A stretch of DNA of 64,000 nucleotides from Corynebacterium halotolerans (GTDB taxonomy: Bacteria > Actinomycetota > Actinomycetes > Mycobacteriales > Mycobacteriaceae). The position numbers and the translations under genes were made by a program. Every line of letters begins with the position of its first letter. Positions within the stretch are counted from its first letter, which is position 1. The stretch lies in NCBI RefSeq assembly GCF_001056295.1, contig NZ_JVMD01000024.1:270159-334158 (forward strand), in the 5' to 3' direction. Under the pieces are notes generated by a model. It ran no database searches. It worked only from the letters and a program-made list of their open reading frames with translations, and was not told the origin of the DNA. This document shows, one piece after another, positions 54,492-63,963 of the stretch.

Positions 54492-55868
54492 CTACGGGCG
54501 CCAGTCCGGGTTCCCGATGGCCACGTGATGGCCGTCGTCGGTCGAGCAGCTGACCAAGTACCGGGGCGTGCCCCCGCGAAGCTCGCGGGGGTTCTTGCAC
54601 GTCCAATCACCGTAGAAGCGCCAGTTCTCCATCCCGTGCTCCGCATCGGCGGAGGTTTCGATGTACCGCTTCACGATTGGCATCACCTCATCGCAATCCA
54701 CGCGGCCGTCGCGAACCTGCACATCACCGCTCAGCTTCGGCCGTTTGGCGCTCGTCACGCTTCCACAGAACCCGGACGTGCGGATCCCGCCGACGTCGCC
54801 CCGTGAACCGCGGGAATTGGCCTCGGCGGGCGAACCACCGCCCATCCCGTCCACGACCGGGATGTCCGGCGTCTTTCCGTCCTTGATCTCGACGGTCGTT
54901 CCCCCTGCTTCGCAAACGAAGTCCGAACCGCCATGCGCGGTGCACGTCACTCCCCTCAGCGACACTCGCTCGTTGGCTCCCAACGTTTGGTAGTCGAAGG
55001 GCGTGTACCCGGAAATGTCAGGGCTCAGCGCCGCTTCGCCGGTGCCCGACAAAACGAGCTTCGTTGCCGGGGTGCCGAAGGTCGGGTCCTTCGGCGGATT
55101 CTTCAACTGGACGGTGCAGCTGACGCCCGAAGAATATGAGCCTTCCTCCATCACCCAGCAGATCGATTTGCCGTCCTCGAGCACCCACGCATTCTTGCCG
55201 GTGTCATTGACGCCGAACTTCTCCGGACTCACATCCTTCACCTTGCGGGGTCCCGTCTTCGCGGAAGCATCCCCCTCCCCCGAGGCGGACCCGGCGGTCT
55301 TCCCGGCATCTCCGGTCTCGATCGTGCGGTCCGCGCCGGTGACGCTGAACCACGCACCCTCGTCCCGGCACTTCAAGGTCGAGTCATCGACCATGCCGCA
55401 AGTGACGGATCCGAATGAGACCTTCTGGCCGGCAACCAGTTCCTTTTCCGGCGGGATGCCGCCGGTGAAGTCGTAGTTGACGAATTCGACCGCACCCCCG
55501 GTCAACTCGATGCCATTCGGTCGCCCCGGCAGAGACTTCGTCGCATCCGGAGCCGACGCATCGGGCTTGCCCAAGCACGAGACCTTGCCGTCCTCCGCCA
55601 GGCAGAGGCCGACGACGTTGCCGCCGGTCCGGAAGTCAAAGGCGTGGAGGTCCGAACGCGGCCGCAAGTCGAATTCGCCGGCATCGACCTCGGTCAACCC
55701 ATCGAACTCGTCGACCTGGCCCGCCGGCTGCCCCGAACCGGGCGCCGCCGCATCGTCGCCGTCGTCGCACGCGGCGACCATCAGCGACAGGCCGAGGACG
55801 GTCGGTACGACGAGAAGGCGCCGCCCGACCGACGCGGTGCCTTTAAGGTTTTCCAAGGAAATGTTCAT
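54492..55868 (-). CDS. Cys-rich exported lipoprotein with duplicated ~100-residue module, unknown function
   Basis: 458 residues from ATG 55868. Signal peptide with lipobox VAAC (Cys34). I do not recognise the family. Two modules share spacing of four Cys: 89, 98, 157, 167 and 237, 251, 309, 319 (gaps 59 then 10, and 58 then 10). The third and fourth Cys sit in matching text: KVSFGSVTC...LKC and RVSLRGVTC...FVC. A C-terminal domain has Cys368, 392, 424 and 441 (RFYGDWTCKNP). All Cys are probably disulfide-paired. A Ser/Gly/Lys linker joins the modules. It may bind something at the cell surface; its neighbour on the same strand is the antiporter-like gene, upstream. Confidence 0.75.
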   Translation of the reverse strand: MNISLENLKGTASVGRRLLVVPTVLGLSLMVAACDDGDDAAAPGSGQPAGQVDEFDGLTEVDAGEFDLRPRSDLHAFDFRTGGNVVGLCLAEDGKVSCLGKPDASAPDATKSLPGRPNGIELTGGAVEFVNYDFTGGIPPEKELVAGQKVSFGSVTCGMVDDSTLKCRDEGAWFSVTGADRTIETGDAGKTAGSASGEGDASAKTGPRKVKDVSPEKFGVNDTGKNAWVLEDGKSICWVMEEGSYSSGVSCTVQLKNPPKDPTFGTPATKLVLSGTGEAALSPDISGYTPFDYQTLGANERVSLRGVTCTAHGGSDFVCEAGGTTVEIKDGKTPDIPVVDGMGGGSPAEANSRGSRGDVGGIRTSGFCGSVTSAKRPKLSGDVQVRDGRVDCDEVMPIVKRYIETSADAEHGMENWRFYGDWTCKNPRELRGGTPRYLVSCSTDDGHHVAIGNPDWRP

Positions 55869-55962
55869 GGAATGTTGATATACCACGGGCAAAACCTTTT
55901 GGCCGGACGGAGCCCGGGCCCAAGCGCCGTCGCAAAGCAGGCGGTGACGCCGGGGACGGAAC

Positions 55963-57396
55963 CTACAGAACCATCGCAGCGATCCAGCCGGCCGCGAGCA
56001 GCGGCAGGTTGAAGTGCAGGAACGTCGGGATCACGGAATCGCGGATGTGATCGTGCTGGCCGTCGGCGTTGAGGCCCGACGTCGGACCCAGCGTGGAGTC
56101 CGACGCCGGCGAACCGGCGTCGCCCAGCGCGCCGGCCGTGCCGATGATGGCCACCGTAGCCAGCGGCGAGAAGCCCATCGCCGTGCACAGCGGCACGTAG
56201 ATGGCGGTGATGATCGGCAGCGTGGAGAACGACGAGCCGATGCCCATGGTGACGATGAGCCCGACGATGAGCATCGCGATCGCGGCCGCTGCCTTCGATC
56301 CCGCGAACATGTCGGCCGACGCCTCGACCAGCGGCTGCACGTCGCCGGTCTTGGTCATCACGGCCGCGAAGCCCTGCGCGGAGATCATGATGAAGCCGAT
56401 CAGCGCCATCATCTTCATGCCCGCGGTGAAGACGTCGTCGGCCTGGCGCCACTTCACGCCGCCGGTGACCATGAACACCGCCAGACCCGCCACCGCGCCC
56501 ATCAGCAGGGACTCGGCCTCGAAGTCGGTGGACTGCATCCACACCTGGATGGCGAACGTGACGAAGATGGCCGCCAGGGCGATGTAGATCTTGCGCTTCT
56601 CGATGCTCCCCGACGCCACCGCCGCGATGCTGCCGACCGCCGCGGAATCGCCGGCCGCATCCGGGTCGCCCGCGCCCGACTTGCGCGGCGCCCCCGTCCC
56701 GGTCGCCTCGGCCATCTCGACGTCCGCGTACTCGCGCGGCTTGCGGTAGGTGACGAACACCGCCACCAGCAGGCCCGCGAACATGCCGGCCGCCGGGATG
56801 CCCATCGCCTGCAGGATGTTGATGCCGCGGGTGTCCAGGCCCGCGTTGCCGATGTTCGCCAGCAGGATGTCGTTGAGGAAGATCGAGCCGAAGCCCAGCG
56901 GGATGAACATGTACGTGGTCACCAGGCCGAACGTCAGCGCGCACGCGGCGGCGCGGCGGTCGATGCGCAGCTTGTTCATCACGTACAGCAGCGGCGGCAC
57001 GATCAGCGGGATGAACGCGATGTGCACCGGGATGAGGTTCTGCGACAGCACCGCCATCAGCGTGAAGCCGGCGAGCAGCGACCATTTGACCACGCCCACC
57101 GCCCGGCTGTTTTCCGACGGATCCTTGCCCGTGACCGCGCCGATGATCTTGTTGGCCAGCAACTGCGGCAGCCCCGACTGGGCGACGGCCATGGCGAAGG
57201 CGCCGAGCAGCGCGTAGCTCAGCGCGATGCGCGCGCCGCCGGAGAGCCCTTCCTGGAACGCCACGAGCGTCCCGTCGAAGCCGAGGCCGCCGAGCAGACC
57301 GCCGACGAGTGCGCCGATGAACAGCGCGAGGACGACATGGACCCGCGATACCGCGAGGACGAGCATCACCAAAACGGCGATCAAGACGGAATTCAT
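55963..57396 (-). CDS. Na+/H+ antiporter-like transporter (NhaC-type, YuiF-related)
   Basis: 477 residues, about 11-12 membrane segments and a ~45-residue hydrophilic loop in the middle (VEMAEATGTGAPRKSG...). The most conserved stretch is GDAGSPASDSTLGPTSGLNA, found in the Na_H_antiport_2/YuiF group. FLNDILLANIGNAG and QNLIPVHIAFIPLIVPP are also typical. It exchanges sodium or imports an amino acid; the group's annotation is unsettled. ATG 57396 (MNSVLIAVLVMLVLAVS) begins the first helix directly. The hrpA gene diverges from it by 100 bp. Confidence 0.82.
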   Translation of the reverse strand: MNSVLIAVLVMLVLAVSRVHVVLALFIGALVGGLLGGLGFDGTLVAFQEGLSGGARIALSYALLGAFAMAVAQSGLPQLLANKIIGAVTGKDPSENSRAVGVVKWSLLAGFTLMAVLSQNLIPVHIAFIPLIVPPLLYVMNKLRIDRRAAACALTFGLVTTYMFIPLGFGSIFLNDILLANIGNAGLDTRGINILQAMGIPAAGMFAGLLVAVFVTYRKPREYADVEMAEATGTGAPRKSGAGDPDAAGDSAAVGSIAAVASGSIEKRKIYIALAAIFVTFAIQVWMQSTDFEAESLLMGAVAGLAVFMVTGGVKWRQADDVFTAGMKMMALIGFIMISAQGFAAVMTKTGDVQPLVEASADMFAGSKAAAAIAMLIVGLIVTMGIGSSFSTLPIITAIYVPLCTAMGFSPLATVAIIGTAGALGDAGSPASDSTLGPTSGLNADGQHDHIRDSVIPTFLHFNLPLLAAGWIAAMVL

Positions 57397-57496
57397 GAGA
57401 AAAACCTTAGTGAACGCCCACGCCATTGCCGCATCGAACGGCGCAGCGTGCCAGTGATATCCCCGACACCGCCGGCGGCTACCCTGGTCGTCAACC

Positions 57497-60400
57497 ATGT
57501 CTGAGCAGAAATCCCATCCCGGCCGCCCCGATCGCGGCGGTCAGCGACGCGGGCGCCGCGACGCCGGCGTCTCCCGCGGCGACCGCCCGCACGTCGACAA
57601 GCGGCCCGTCTACGCCCGCCTGGACGGCGTCACCTTCGCCGAGGCGCGCAGCTTCCGCCGCCGCCTCAAGCGCGCGTCGGCCCCCGCGGCGATCCACGCG
57701 ATCTCGGAGGACATCGAGCTGGCGCGGCTGCGGGTCGAGGAGCGGCGCGCGTCGATCCCGGAAATCACCTACCCTGCGTCGCTGCCGGTGTCGGCCCGCC
57801 GCGACGACATCGCGGAGGCCATCGAGAACCACCAGGTCACGGTCATCGCGGGCGAGACCGGCTCGGGCAAGACCACGCAGATCCCCAAGATCCTGCTCGA
57901 CCTCGGCCGCGGCGTGCAGGGAAAAATCGGACACACGCAGCCGCGCCGCCTGGCCGCCCGCACCGTCGCCGAGCGCATCGCCGAGGAGTTGGGCGAGAAG
58001 ATCGGCGGCCACGTCGGCTACGCCATCCGCTTCGACGACCGGGTCGGCCGCGACACGTGCGTCAAGCTCATGACCGACGGCATCCTGCTCGCCGAAATCC
58101 AGCGCGACCGGCTGCTGCTCGACTACGACACGATCATCATCGACGAGGCCCACGAACGCAGCCTCAACATCGACTTCCTGCTCGGCTACCTCAAGCGCCT
58201 CCTGCCCAAGCGCCCGGACCTGAAGGTCATCATCACCTCGGCGACGATCGACCCGGAGCGCTTCGCGGAGCATTTCGCCGACGCCGACGGCAATCCCGCA
58301 CCGATCATCGAGGTGTCGGGCCGCACGTACCCCGTCGAGGTCCGCTACCGGCCGCTGGTCGTCGAGGAGACCGTCACGCGCAAGAACGGGCAGGTGGAAA
58401 CGCGCGTCACGGACATCGACCCGGTCGACGGCGTGGTCGACGCCTGCCGCGAGCTGATGCGCGAGGGCGACGGGGACATCCTGGTGTTCTTCTCCGGCGA
58501 GCGCGAGATCCGAGAGGCCGCCGAGGCCATCGACGGCCAGAAGTGGCGCGGCGTCGAGGTCCTCCCCCTCTTCGGCCGCCTGTCGAACGCGGAGCAGCAC
58601 CGGGTCTTCGGCCCGCATTCTTCGCGCCGCATCGTGCTGGCCACCAACATCGCCGAAACGTCGCTGACCGTGCCGGGCATCCACTACGTCGTGGACACGG
58701 GCACCGCCCGCATTTCCCGCTATTCCACCCGCACGAAGGTCCAGCGCCTGCCCGTCGAGCCGGTCAGCCAGGCCAGCGCCAACCAGCGCTCGGGCCGGTG
58801 CGGCCGCGTCGCCGACGGCATCGCCATCCGCCTGTATTCCGAAGAGGACTTCCTGTCGCGGCCGGAGTTCACCGACCCGGAGATCCAGCGCACCAATCTG
58901 GCTTCGGTCATCCTCCAGATGGCGAATTTGGGGCTTGGCGACGTCGCGGCCTTCCCGTTCGTCGACGCACCCGACCACAAGGCCATCCGCGACGGCGTCC
59001 AGCTCCTCGACGAACTCGGCGCGCTGGCCAAGCCCGAGGCGGGCGCCGGGGCGTCGTCAAGCGAAAAGCGGGGGCGGGAACCGGAGCTGGCGCTGACGCC
59101 CACCGGCCGCGAACTGGCGCGCATCCCGGTCGACCCGCGACTCGCGCGAATGCTCGTGGAGGCGCACGTCAACGGCGCGCTGAAGCCGGTCACCGTGGTC
59201 GTCGCGGCGCTCAGCCTGCAGGACGTCCGCGAACGACCGCTGGAGAAGCAGGCGCAGGCCGACCAGGCGCACGCCCGGTTCAAGGACACGACCAGCGACT
59301 TCCTCTCCTACCTGAAGCTGTGGGACCACCTGCAGGAAAAGCGCCGCGAACTATCCGGCAACCAGTTCCGCAAGATGTGCCAGCGCGAGTTCCTGCACTA
59401 CATGCGCGTGCGCGAATGGCAGGACCTGATCCGCCAGCTCAACCAGGTCGTCGCCGATCTCGGCTGGAACTGGTCCGCCGAGGGCAACGAGCCCTCCCCC
59501 GACGCCATCCACCAGTCGCTGCTGGCCGGCCTGCTGTCGCAGATCGGCGTGCGCGAAGGCGAGGGCAAGGAGTTCACCGGCACCCGCAACACCAGGTTCC
59601 TGGTGCATCCGGCGTCGGCGCTGTCGAAGAAACCGCCGCGCTGGGTGATGGCCGCGGAGATCGTGGAGACCTCCCGCACCTTCGCCCGCGACGCCGCCCG
59701 CATCGAGCCCGCGTGGGTGGAGAAGCTGGCCTCGCACCTGCTCAAGCACCAGTACTCCGAACCGCACTGGTCCACCAAGCGGGGCGCGGCGATGGCGTAC
59801 CAGAAGTCGACGCTCTACGGCGTCCCCGTCGTCGTCGACCGCGCGGTGCCCTACCACCGCGTCGACCCGGCGGCGGCGCGCGAGATGTTCATCCGCCACG
59901 CGCTCGTCGACGGGGAATGGACCACCCACCACAGGTTCTTCGCCGACAACCGCGCGAAGCTCGAAGAGGCCGCGCGCATCGAGGACAAGGCCCGCCGCCG
60001 CGGCATCGTCGTCGACGACGACACCCTCTACGCCTTCTACGACGCCAAAATCCCGCAGTCCGCGACGACGGCCGCGAACTTCGACCGGTGGTGGAAGAAG
60101 ACCTCGCAGTCGGACCCGCACCTGCTCGACTTCGACCCCAATGCGCTGGTCAATCCGGATTCCCACGACGTGTCCGCGGTGGCGTTCCCGGATCTGTGGC
60201 AGCAGGGCACGCTGGATTTCCGGCTGTCCTACCGTTTCGAGCCCGGCGCCGACGACGACGGCGTCACCCTCCACGTCCCCGTGCCCCTGCTGGCCGGCCT
60301 GCGCGACGAGGGCTTCGATTGGCTGGTCCCCGGCCTGCGGCAGGAGCTGGCGGAGTCGCTGATCCGCACGCTGCCGAAGGCTTCGCGACGCTCCGTCGTC

Positions 60401-61537
60401 CCCGCCCCCGATTTCGCCGCCCGTGCGCTGGCGTCCATGACGCCCTACGCCCGGCCGCTGCGGGAGTCGCTGGCCGATGCCCTGCGGCAGTTGGGCGGCT
60501 CCGGCATCAACGCCGACGACTTCGACGTGACCAAGCTGCCGCCGCACCTGCGGTTCAACTTCGCCACCGTCGACCGCCGCGGCAAGGTCACCGACCAGGA
60601 CCGGGACCTGAAGGCCCTGCAGAAGCGGCGCGCCGGCCAGGTGACCACCGCCGTGTCCAAGGCCGCGGGCGCGTCCGAGCACGCCGCGGTGAAGCAGTGG
60701 ACGGCCGACAACATCGGCGCGGTGCCGGAAACCGTGGAAAACACGGTCGACGGCCAGAAGGTCACCGCGTATCCGACGCTGGTGGCCACGAAGGACGGCG
60801 TCGCCGTGAAGGTCGTGCCCACGGAGGCGCAGGCCAAGGCGTCGCTGGTGACCGCGACCCTGACCATGCTGCTGCGCGATTGCCCGGTGCAGGCGAAGTC
60901 CATGGTCAAGGGGCTTCCGCTGCAACAGCGCGTGGCCGTCGACGCCTGGCCGCACGGAGGCGCCGAAGGCCTGGTCGAGGATTGCCGCGTCACCGTCGTC
61001 CGCGACCGCATGATGGACGCCGGCGGCCCGGTGCGCGACCCCGCCGAGTACGCGAAGCTGCGCGATTCGGTGAAGCCGCAGGTGCCGGGCCAGGTCCGGC
61101 AGCTCGTCGTCGGCATGGCCAAGGCCCTGCCCGCGTATCACCGGGTGGTGTCGCAGTTGAACGAGTGGGACGGCCCGGCGATCGACGACATGCGCGGGCA
61201 GTTGGAGTTCATGCTGCCCAAGGGCGCCGTCGCGCGACACGGGTGGGCACATCTGCGTCACCTGCCCCGTTACCTGGAGGCGATGGAGATCAGGCTGGCC
61301 GACATGGCAACGGATCCCGACCGCGATGCGGAGCTGGAGGACGAGGTCGCGGAGGTCGCGGAGCATCTGGAGAAGCGCCTGGCCCGTCTTCCCGAGGGCC
61401 GGCGCAAGTCCGCCGCCGTGCGCGACATCGGCTGGATGATCCAGGAGCTGCGGGTGAGTTTGTTCGCGCAGCGCCTGGGCACGGCTCGGACGGTGTCGCC
61501 GCAGCGCGTGAAGAAGGCGATCGACAAGCTGCGGTAG
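57497..61537 (+). CDS. hrpA: ATP-dependent RNA helicase HrpA
   Basis: 1346 residues, the usual HrpA size. DEAH/RHA helicase of the Prp2/22 group. Walker A GETGSGKTTQ near residue 124, DEAHERS (motif II), SAT (III), TNIAETSLTVPGI (V) and QRSGRCGR (VI). After the core come the ratchet/OB region and the long C-terminal DUF3418 domain seen only in HrpA. It acts on mRNA and stalled ribosomes. A short TACCCT -10 lies 11 bases upstream of the ATG. In mycobacteria and in Corynebacterium it sits next to nrdR-divS-lexA. Confidence 0.96.
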   Translation: MSEQKSHPGRPDRGGQRRGRRDAGVSRGDRPHVDKRPVYARLDGVTFAEARSFRRRLKRASAPAAIHAISEDIELARLRVEERRASIPEITYPASLPVSARRDDIAEAIENHQVTVIAGETGSGKTTQIPKILLDLGRGVQGKIGHTQPRRLAARTVAERIAEELGEKIGGHVGYAIRFDDRVGRDTCVKLMTDGILLAEIQRDRLLLDYDTIIIDEAHERSLNIDFLLGYLKRLLPKRPDLKVIITSATIDPERFAEHFADADGNPAPIIEVSGRTYPVEVRYRPLVVEETVTRKNGQVETRVTDIDPVDGVVDACRELMREGDGDILVFFSGEREIREAAEAIDGQKWRGVEVLPLFGRLSNAEQHRVFGPHSSRRIVLATNIAETSLTVPGIHYVVDTGTARISRYSTRTKVQRLPVEPVSQASANQRSGRCGRVADGIAIRLYSEEDFLSRPEFTDPEIQRTNLASVILQMANLGLGDVAAFPFVDAPDHKAIRDGVQLLDELGALAKPEAGAGASSSEKRGREPELALTPTGRELARIPVDPRLARMLVEAHVNGALKPVTVVVAALSLQDVRERPLEKQAQADQAHARFKDTTSDFLSYLKLWDHLQEKRRELSGNQFRKMCQREFLHYMRVREWQDLIRQLNQVVADLGWNWSAEGNEPSPDAIHQSLLAGLLSQIGVREGEGKEFTGTRNTRFLVHPASALSKKPPRWVMAAEIVETSRTFARDAARIEPAWVEKLASHLLKHQYSEPHWSTKRGAAMAYQKSTLYGVPVVVDRAVPYHRVDPAAAREMFIRHALVDGEWTTHHRFFADNRAKLEEAARIEDKARRRGIVVDDDTLYAFYDAKIPQSATTAANFDRWWKKTSQSDPHLLDFDPNALVNPDSHDVSAVAFPDLWQQGTLDFRLSYRFEPGADDDGVTLHVPVPLLAGLRDEGFDWLVPGLRQELAESLIRTLPKASRRSVVPAPDFAARALASMTPYARPLRESLADALRQLGGSGINADDFDVTKLPPHLRFNFATVDRRGKVTDQDRDLKALQKRRAGQVTTAVSKAAGASEHAAVKQWTADNIGAVPETVENTVDGQKVTAYPTLVATKDGVAVKVVPTEAQAKASLVTATLTMLLRDCPVQAKSMVKGLPLQQRVAVDAWPHGGAEGLVEDCRVTVVRDRMMDAGGPVRDPAEYAKLRDSVKPQVPGQVRQLVVGMAKALPAYHRVVSQLNEWDGPAIDDMRGQLEFMLPKGAVARHGWAHLRHLPRYLEAMEIRLADMATDPDRDAELEDEVAEVAEHLEKRLARLPEGRRKSAAVRDIGWMIQELRVSLFAQRLGTARTVSPQRVKKAIDKLR

Positions 61538-61665
61538 AACCGGGCGGGGCCGGGCCATCGCGCCCGTGCTTCCCGGGCGGGGCGGCTGGCCTCGCTTGCC
61601 CGGTGCCGGATTCGTGCCGCGTTATGACCGGCGCTGTCTACTTGCCGTGCCCCAATCGCCGCGGC

Positions 61666-62115
61666 TTACTTTTCGCGGTTGCGCAGCGCCAGGATCTCGT
61701 TTTCGAAGTCCTGCGCGGAGGTGAAGGACTTGTACACCGACGCGAAGCGCAGGTAGCCGACTTCGTCGAGGTCGCGCAGCGGTTCGAGGATCGCCAGCCC
61801 GATGTCGTTGGAGTTGACGCGCGGAGTGCCCTTGGAACGAAGGGTCTCCTCCACCTGCTGCGCCAGCAGCTTCAGCGACGCCTCGGGCAGATCTCGGCCC
61901 TGGCACGCGCGTCGCACGCCGCGGATCACCTTGTCGCGGCTGAAATCCTCCACGACGCCGTCCCGCTTGACGACGATGAGCTGCGACCGTTCGAGGGTGC
62001 TGAAACGTTTCCCGCACGCCAGGCACTCCCGCCGGCGGCGGATGGTCATCCCGTCGTCGATGAGACGCGAATCGATGACCTTCGTCTGGTCATGGTGGCA
62101 AAACTGGCAATGCAC
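61666..62115 (-). CDS. nrdR: Transcriptional repressor NrdR
   Basis: 149 residues from GTG 62115 ([17 protein letters not shown]), which places the first zinc Cys at position 3 as in other NrdR; an ATG 12 bases upstream is possible. Zinc ribbon: Cys3, Cys6 and CLACGKRF. The ATP-cone domain follows ([27 protein letters not shown]). It senses ATP/dATP and represses ribonucleotide reductase genes. Beside lexA and divS as in other corynebacteria. Confidence 0.96.
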   Translation of the reverse strand: MHCQFCHHDQTKVIDSRLIDDGMTIRRRRECLACGKRFSTLERSQLIVVKRDGVVEDFSRDKVIRGVRRACQGRDLPEASLKLLAQQVEETLRSKGTPRVNSNDIGLAILEPLRDLDEVGYLRFASVYKSFTSAQDFENEILALRNREK

Positions 62116-62188
62116 GCATACGAGCATACGGGGCCGGGCGGCCACCTCTTAATCGCCCGTTAGGCCACTCGACGGTGCGCCGGCTGCC

Positions 62189-62713
62189 CTACTTGAGCGC
62201 GGCGTCCACTGTGTCCGACGCACCATTCGCGCCGGTGGAGGAGACGCCGACGTAGGTCGGGGCCGGAGGGGCATCGGGGGTCGGCGCCCCCAACCCGGAG
62301 AAGTGGAGCATGAGCCCGAACACGGCGCCCACGCCGGCGACGATGGCGAGGGAGACGGCATTGCGCCGCACCCCCTGGACGGGGCCCCGCACGATCGAAC
62401 GCCCGTCGCGCACGTGCGCGATGTTCGAAACACCGTGGGTGGGGGCCGAATTGAGCTTCATTCCCCGTGTGTTCGGACGCCGCGAGGGCCCGGAAACACC
62501 GCCCGGGCGACGACTGGAGGGCCGACGGGAAGTGCGGACCCGCGTTCGATCCGCGGGCGCACCGATTCGAACACCGGAGGCCTTACCACGGTCGCGCTCC
62601 GGCCGCGATTCGGAGCGCGATTGCTCCCCGACCCACGACGGGACGTCGAGCCCCAAGTCGTCGTTGCACCAGTTCACGGTGGACGTGCGGTAGTCTTCGA
62701 TAAAGGCGGTCAT
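62189..62713 (-). CDS. divS: DivS-like SOS cell-division suppressor (single-pass membrane protein)
   Basis: 174 residues, identified mainly by position: between nrdR and lexA, divergent from lexA, as C. glutamicum divS. It has a basic, Arg/Ser/Pro-rich cytoplasmic part (~115 residues), one membrane helix (AVSLAIVAGVGAVFGLMLHF) and a short external tail. The M. tuberculosis equivalent, Rv2719c, has a LysM domain; none is seen here. DivS is induced by DNA damage and blocks division. TGTTCGA sites near its start fit SOS control. Confidence 0.72.
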   Translation of the reverse strand: MTAFIEDYRTSTVNWCNDDLGLDVPSWVGEQSRSESRPERDRGKASGVRIGAPADRTRVRTSRRPSSRRPGGVSGPSRRPNTRGMKLNSAPTHGVSNIAHVRDGRSIVRGPVQGVRRNAVSLAIVAGVGAVFGLMLHFSGLGAPTPDAPPAPTYVGVSSTGANGASDTVDAALK

Positions 62714-62793
62714 CGGTTGGTTCCTTCCATCCGGTCATCCGCGGGCAGGATACGAAACGGATTCGAAAATGCCGCCCGAATTCACTGCACGGA

Positions 62794-62818
62794 TGTTCGA
62801 CTGCGTTCCTGTGTTCGA
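62794..62818. promoter_or_regulatory. Two LexA half-sites before divS
   Basis: TGTTCGA at 62794-62800 and again at 62812-62818, 18 bp apart, each the strong half of the corynebacterial SOS box TCGAACANNTGTTCGA. Full-box matches are only 10/14 each. Confidence 0.5.
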
Positions 62819-62865
62819 TTTATAGCACCGCGTTCGGATCCCGTCCAGACACGGGGGCGAAAACT

Positions 62866-62881
62866 TCGAACAGTTGTGCCA
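62866..62881 (+). promoter_or_regulatory. SOS (LexA) box of lexA
   Basis: TCGAACAGTTGTGCCA matches 12 of 14 defined positions of TCGAACANNTGTTCGA. It overlaps a likely -35 (TTGTGC) whose -10 would be TAGTGT at 62900-62905, so binding would block lexA transcription. A further GTGTTCGAAC lies at 62907. Confidence 0.7.
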
Positions 62882-63010
62882 CCCCGTGGTCGTTTGGTGT
62901 AGTGTCGTGTTCGAACGGCAGGCACGGGTTCGCAGACCCGATCGTCCCGATGGCCGATCGACCAGAGCACGACGCAATCGAGCACGACCTAACCCAGTGG
63001 GAGTGGAAAC

Positions 63011-63721
63011 ATGGCCGACAAGAAGCAGCCGAGCAAGCAAGCGTTGACCGATCGCCAGCGGCGGATCCTCGAGGTCATCCAGGACGCGGTGTCGCTGCGC
63101 GGGTACCCGCCGAGCATCCGGGAGATCGGCGACGCCGTCGGGCTCAACTCGACATCTTCCGTGGCGTACCAGCTCAAGGAACTGGAAAAGAAGGGCGCGC
63201 TGCGCCGTGACCCCCACAAGCCCCGCGCCGTGGACGTGCGCGATCTGAAGCAGAAGCTCGACACCCACGCGGGCAAGCCCGGTCCGAAGCCGAAGACGGC
63301 CACCGTCCCCGACGTTCCGGAAGGCGCCGCCGCCCCCACCTACGTCCCCATCGTCGGCCAGATCGCGGCCGGCAACCCGATCCTCGCGGAGCAGAGCATC
63401 GACGAGCACATGGCGCTGCCCGCCGAGCTCGTCGAGTCCGGCGAGCTGTACATGCTCCGCGTCGTCGGCGAATCGATGGTCGACGCGGGCATCTTCGACG
63501 GCGACTGGGTCGTGGTGAAGTCGCAGCACACCGCCGAGAACGGCGATTACGTCGCCGCGATGATCGACGGCGGGGCCGACAGCGAGGCCACCGTGAAGGA
63601 ATGGCACGAAGACCGCTCGGGCAAGTGGCTGCTCCCCCACAACGAGGCCTTCGAGCCGATTCCGGTCGACGCGGGCGTGACCATCCTCGGCCGCGTCGTC
63701 AGCGTCCTGCGACGGCTTTAA
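63011..63721 (+). CDS. lexA: SOS repressor LexA
   Basis: 236 residues. The N-terminal winged helix (YPPSIREIGDAVGLNSTSSV) binds the SOS box. The autocleavage bond is Ala120-Gly121 in IAAGNPI; the catalytic Ser155 is in GESMVDAGI and the Lys is probably Lys196 (EATVKEW). A Gly/Pro/Lys linker joins the domains. GGGAG precedes the ATG. RecA-stimulated self-cleavage induces the regulon, here including itself and divS. Confidence 0.97.
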   Translation: MADKKQPSKQALTDRQRRILEVIQDAVSLRGYPPSIREIGDAVGLNSTSSVAYQLKELEKKGALRRDPHKPRAVDVRDLKQKLDTHAGKPGPKPKTATVPDVPEGAAAPTYVPIVGQIAAGNPILAEQSIDEHMALPAELVESGELYMLRVVGESMVDAGIFDGDWVVVKSQHTAENGDYVAAMIDGGADSEATVKEWHEDRSGKWLLPHNEAFEPIPVDAGVTILGRVVSVLRRL

Positions 63722-63822
63722 CCGTCATATCGCGTGAGGCTGCGGACGCCGGCTACTGGGGCACCTCCCGCCGGGGCAGCGCACCGCACGTCCATCAGGT
63801 CGGTGCACCGCCCCCTGACGTA

Positions 63823-63886
63823 AACCCACCCCGAATGCGCAACCCCACCCGTTACAGCGGGTGGGGTTGCGCATTCGGGGTGGGTT
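63823..63886. repeat. Perfect 29-bp inverted repeat after lexA
   Basis: Arms 63823-63851 and 63858-63886 are exact reverse complements with a 6-nt loop TTACAG. It begins 102 bp past the lexA stop. No U-tract follows the plus strand (TTAACC), so it is not a standard terminator. Confidence 0.9.
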
Positions 63887-63963
63887 AACCGGTGCGTCCC
63901 GGCGGGTTGCGCAGGCCTGGCCCAATTTGGGGTGGGCCACCCGGTGCGTCCCAGCGGGTTGCG
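63877..63963. repeat. Two 35-bp direct repeats, 52-bp period
   Basis: 63877-63911 and 63929-63963 share 31 of 35 positions (GGGGTGGG then CCGGTGCGTCCC(G/A)GCGGGTTGCG). The first overlaps the right arm of the inverted repeat. The rest of the window to 64000 shows no gene. Confidence 0.75.

Noticed and set aside
58057..62163. 1368-codon open frame overlapping hrpA
   Set aside because: Arg/Pro/Ala-rich composition of an alternative frame in GC-rich coding DNA; hrpA with all helicase motifs is in the other frame. The 735-codon minus-strand frame at 59351-61558 is rejected for the same reason.
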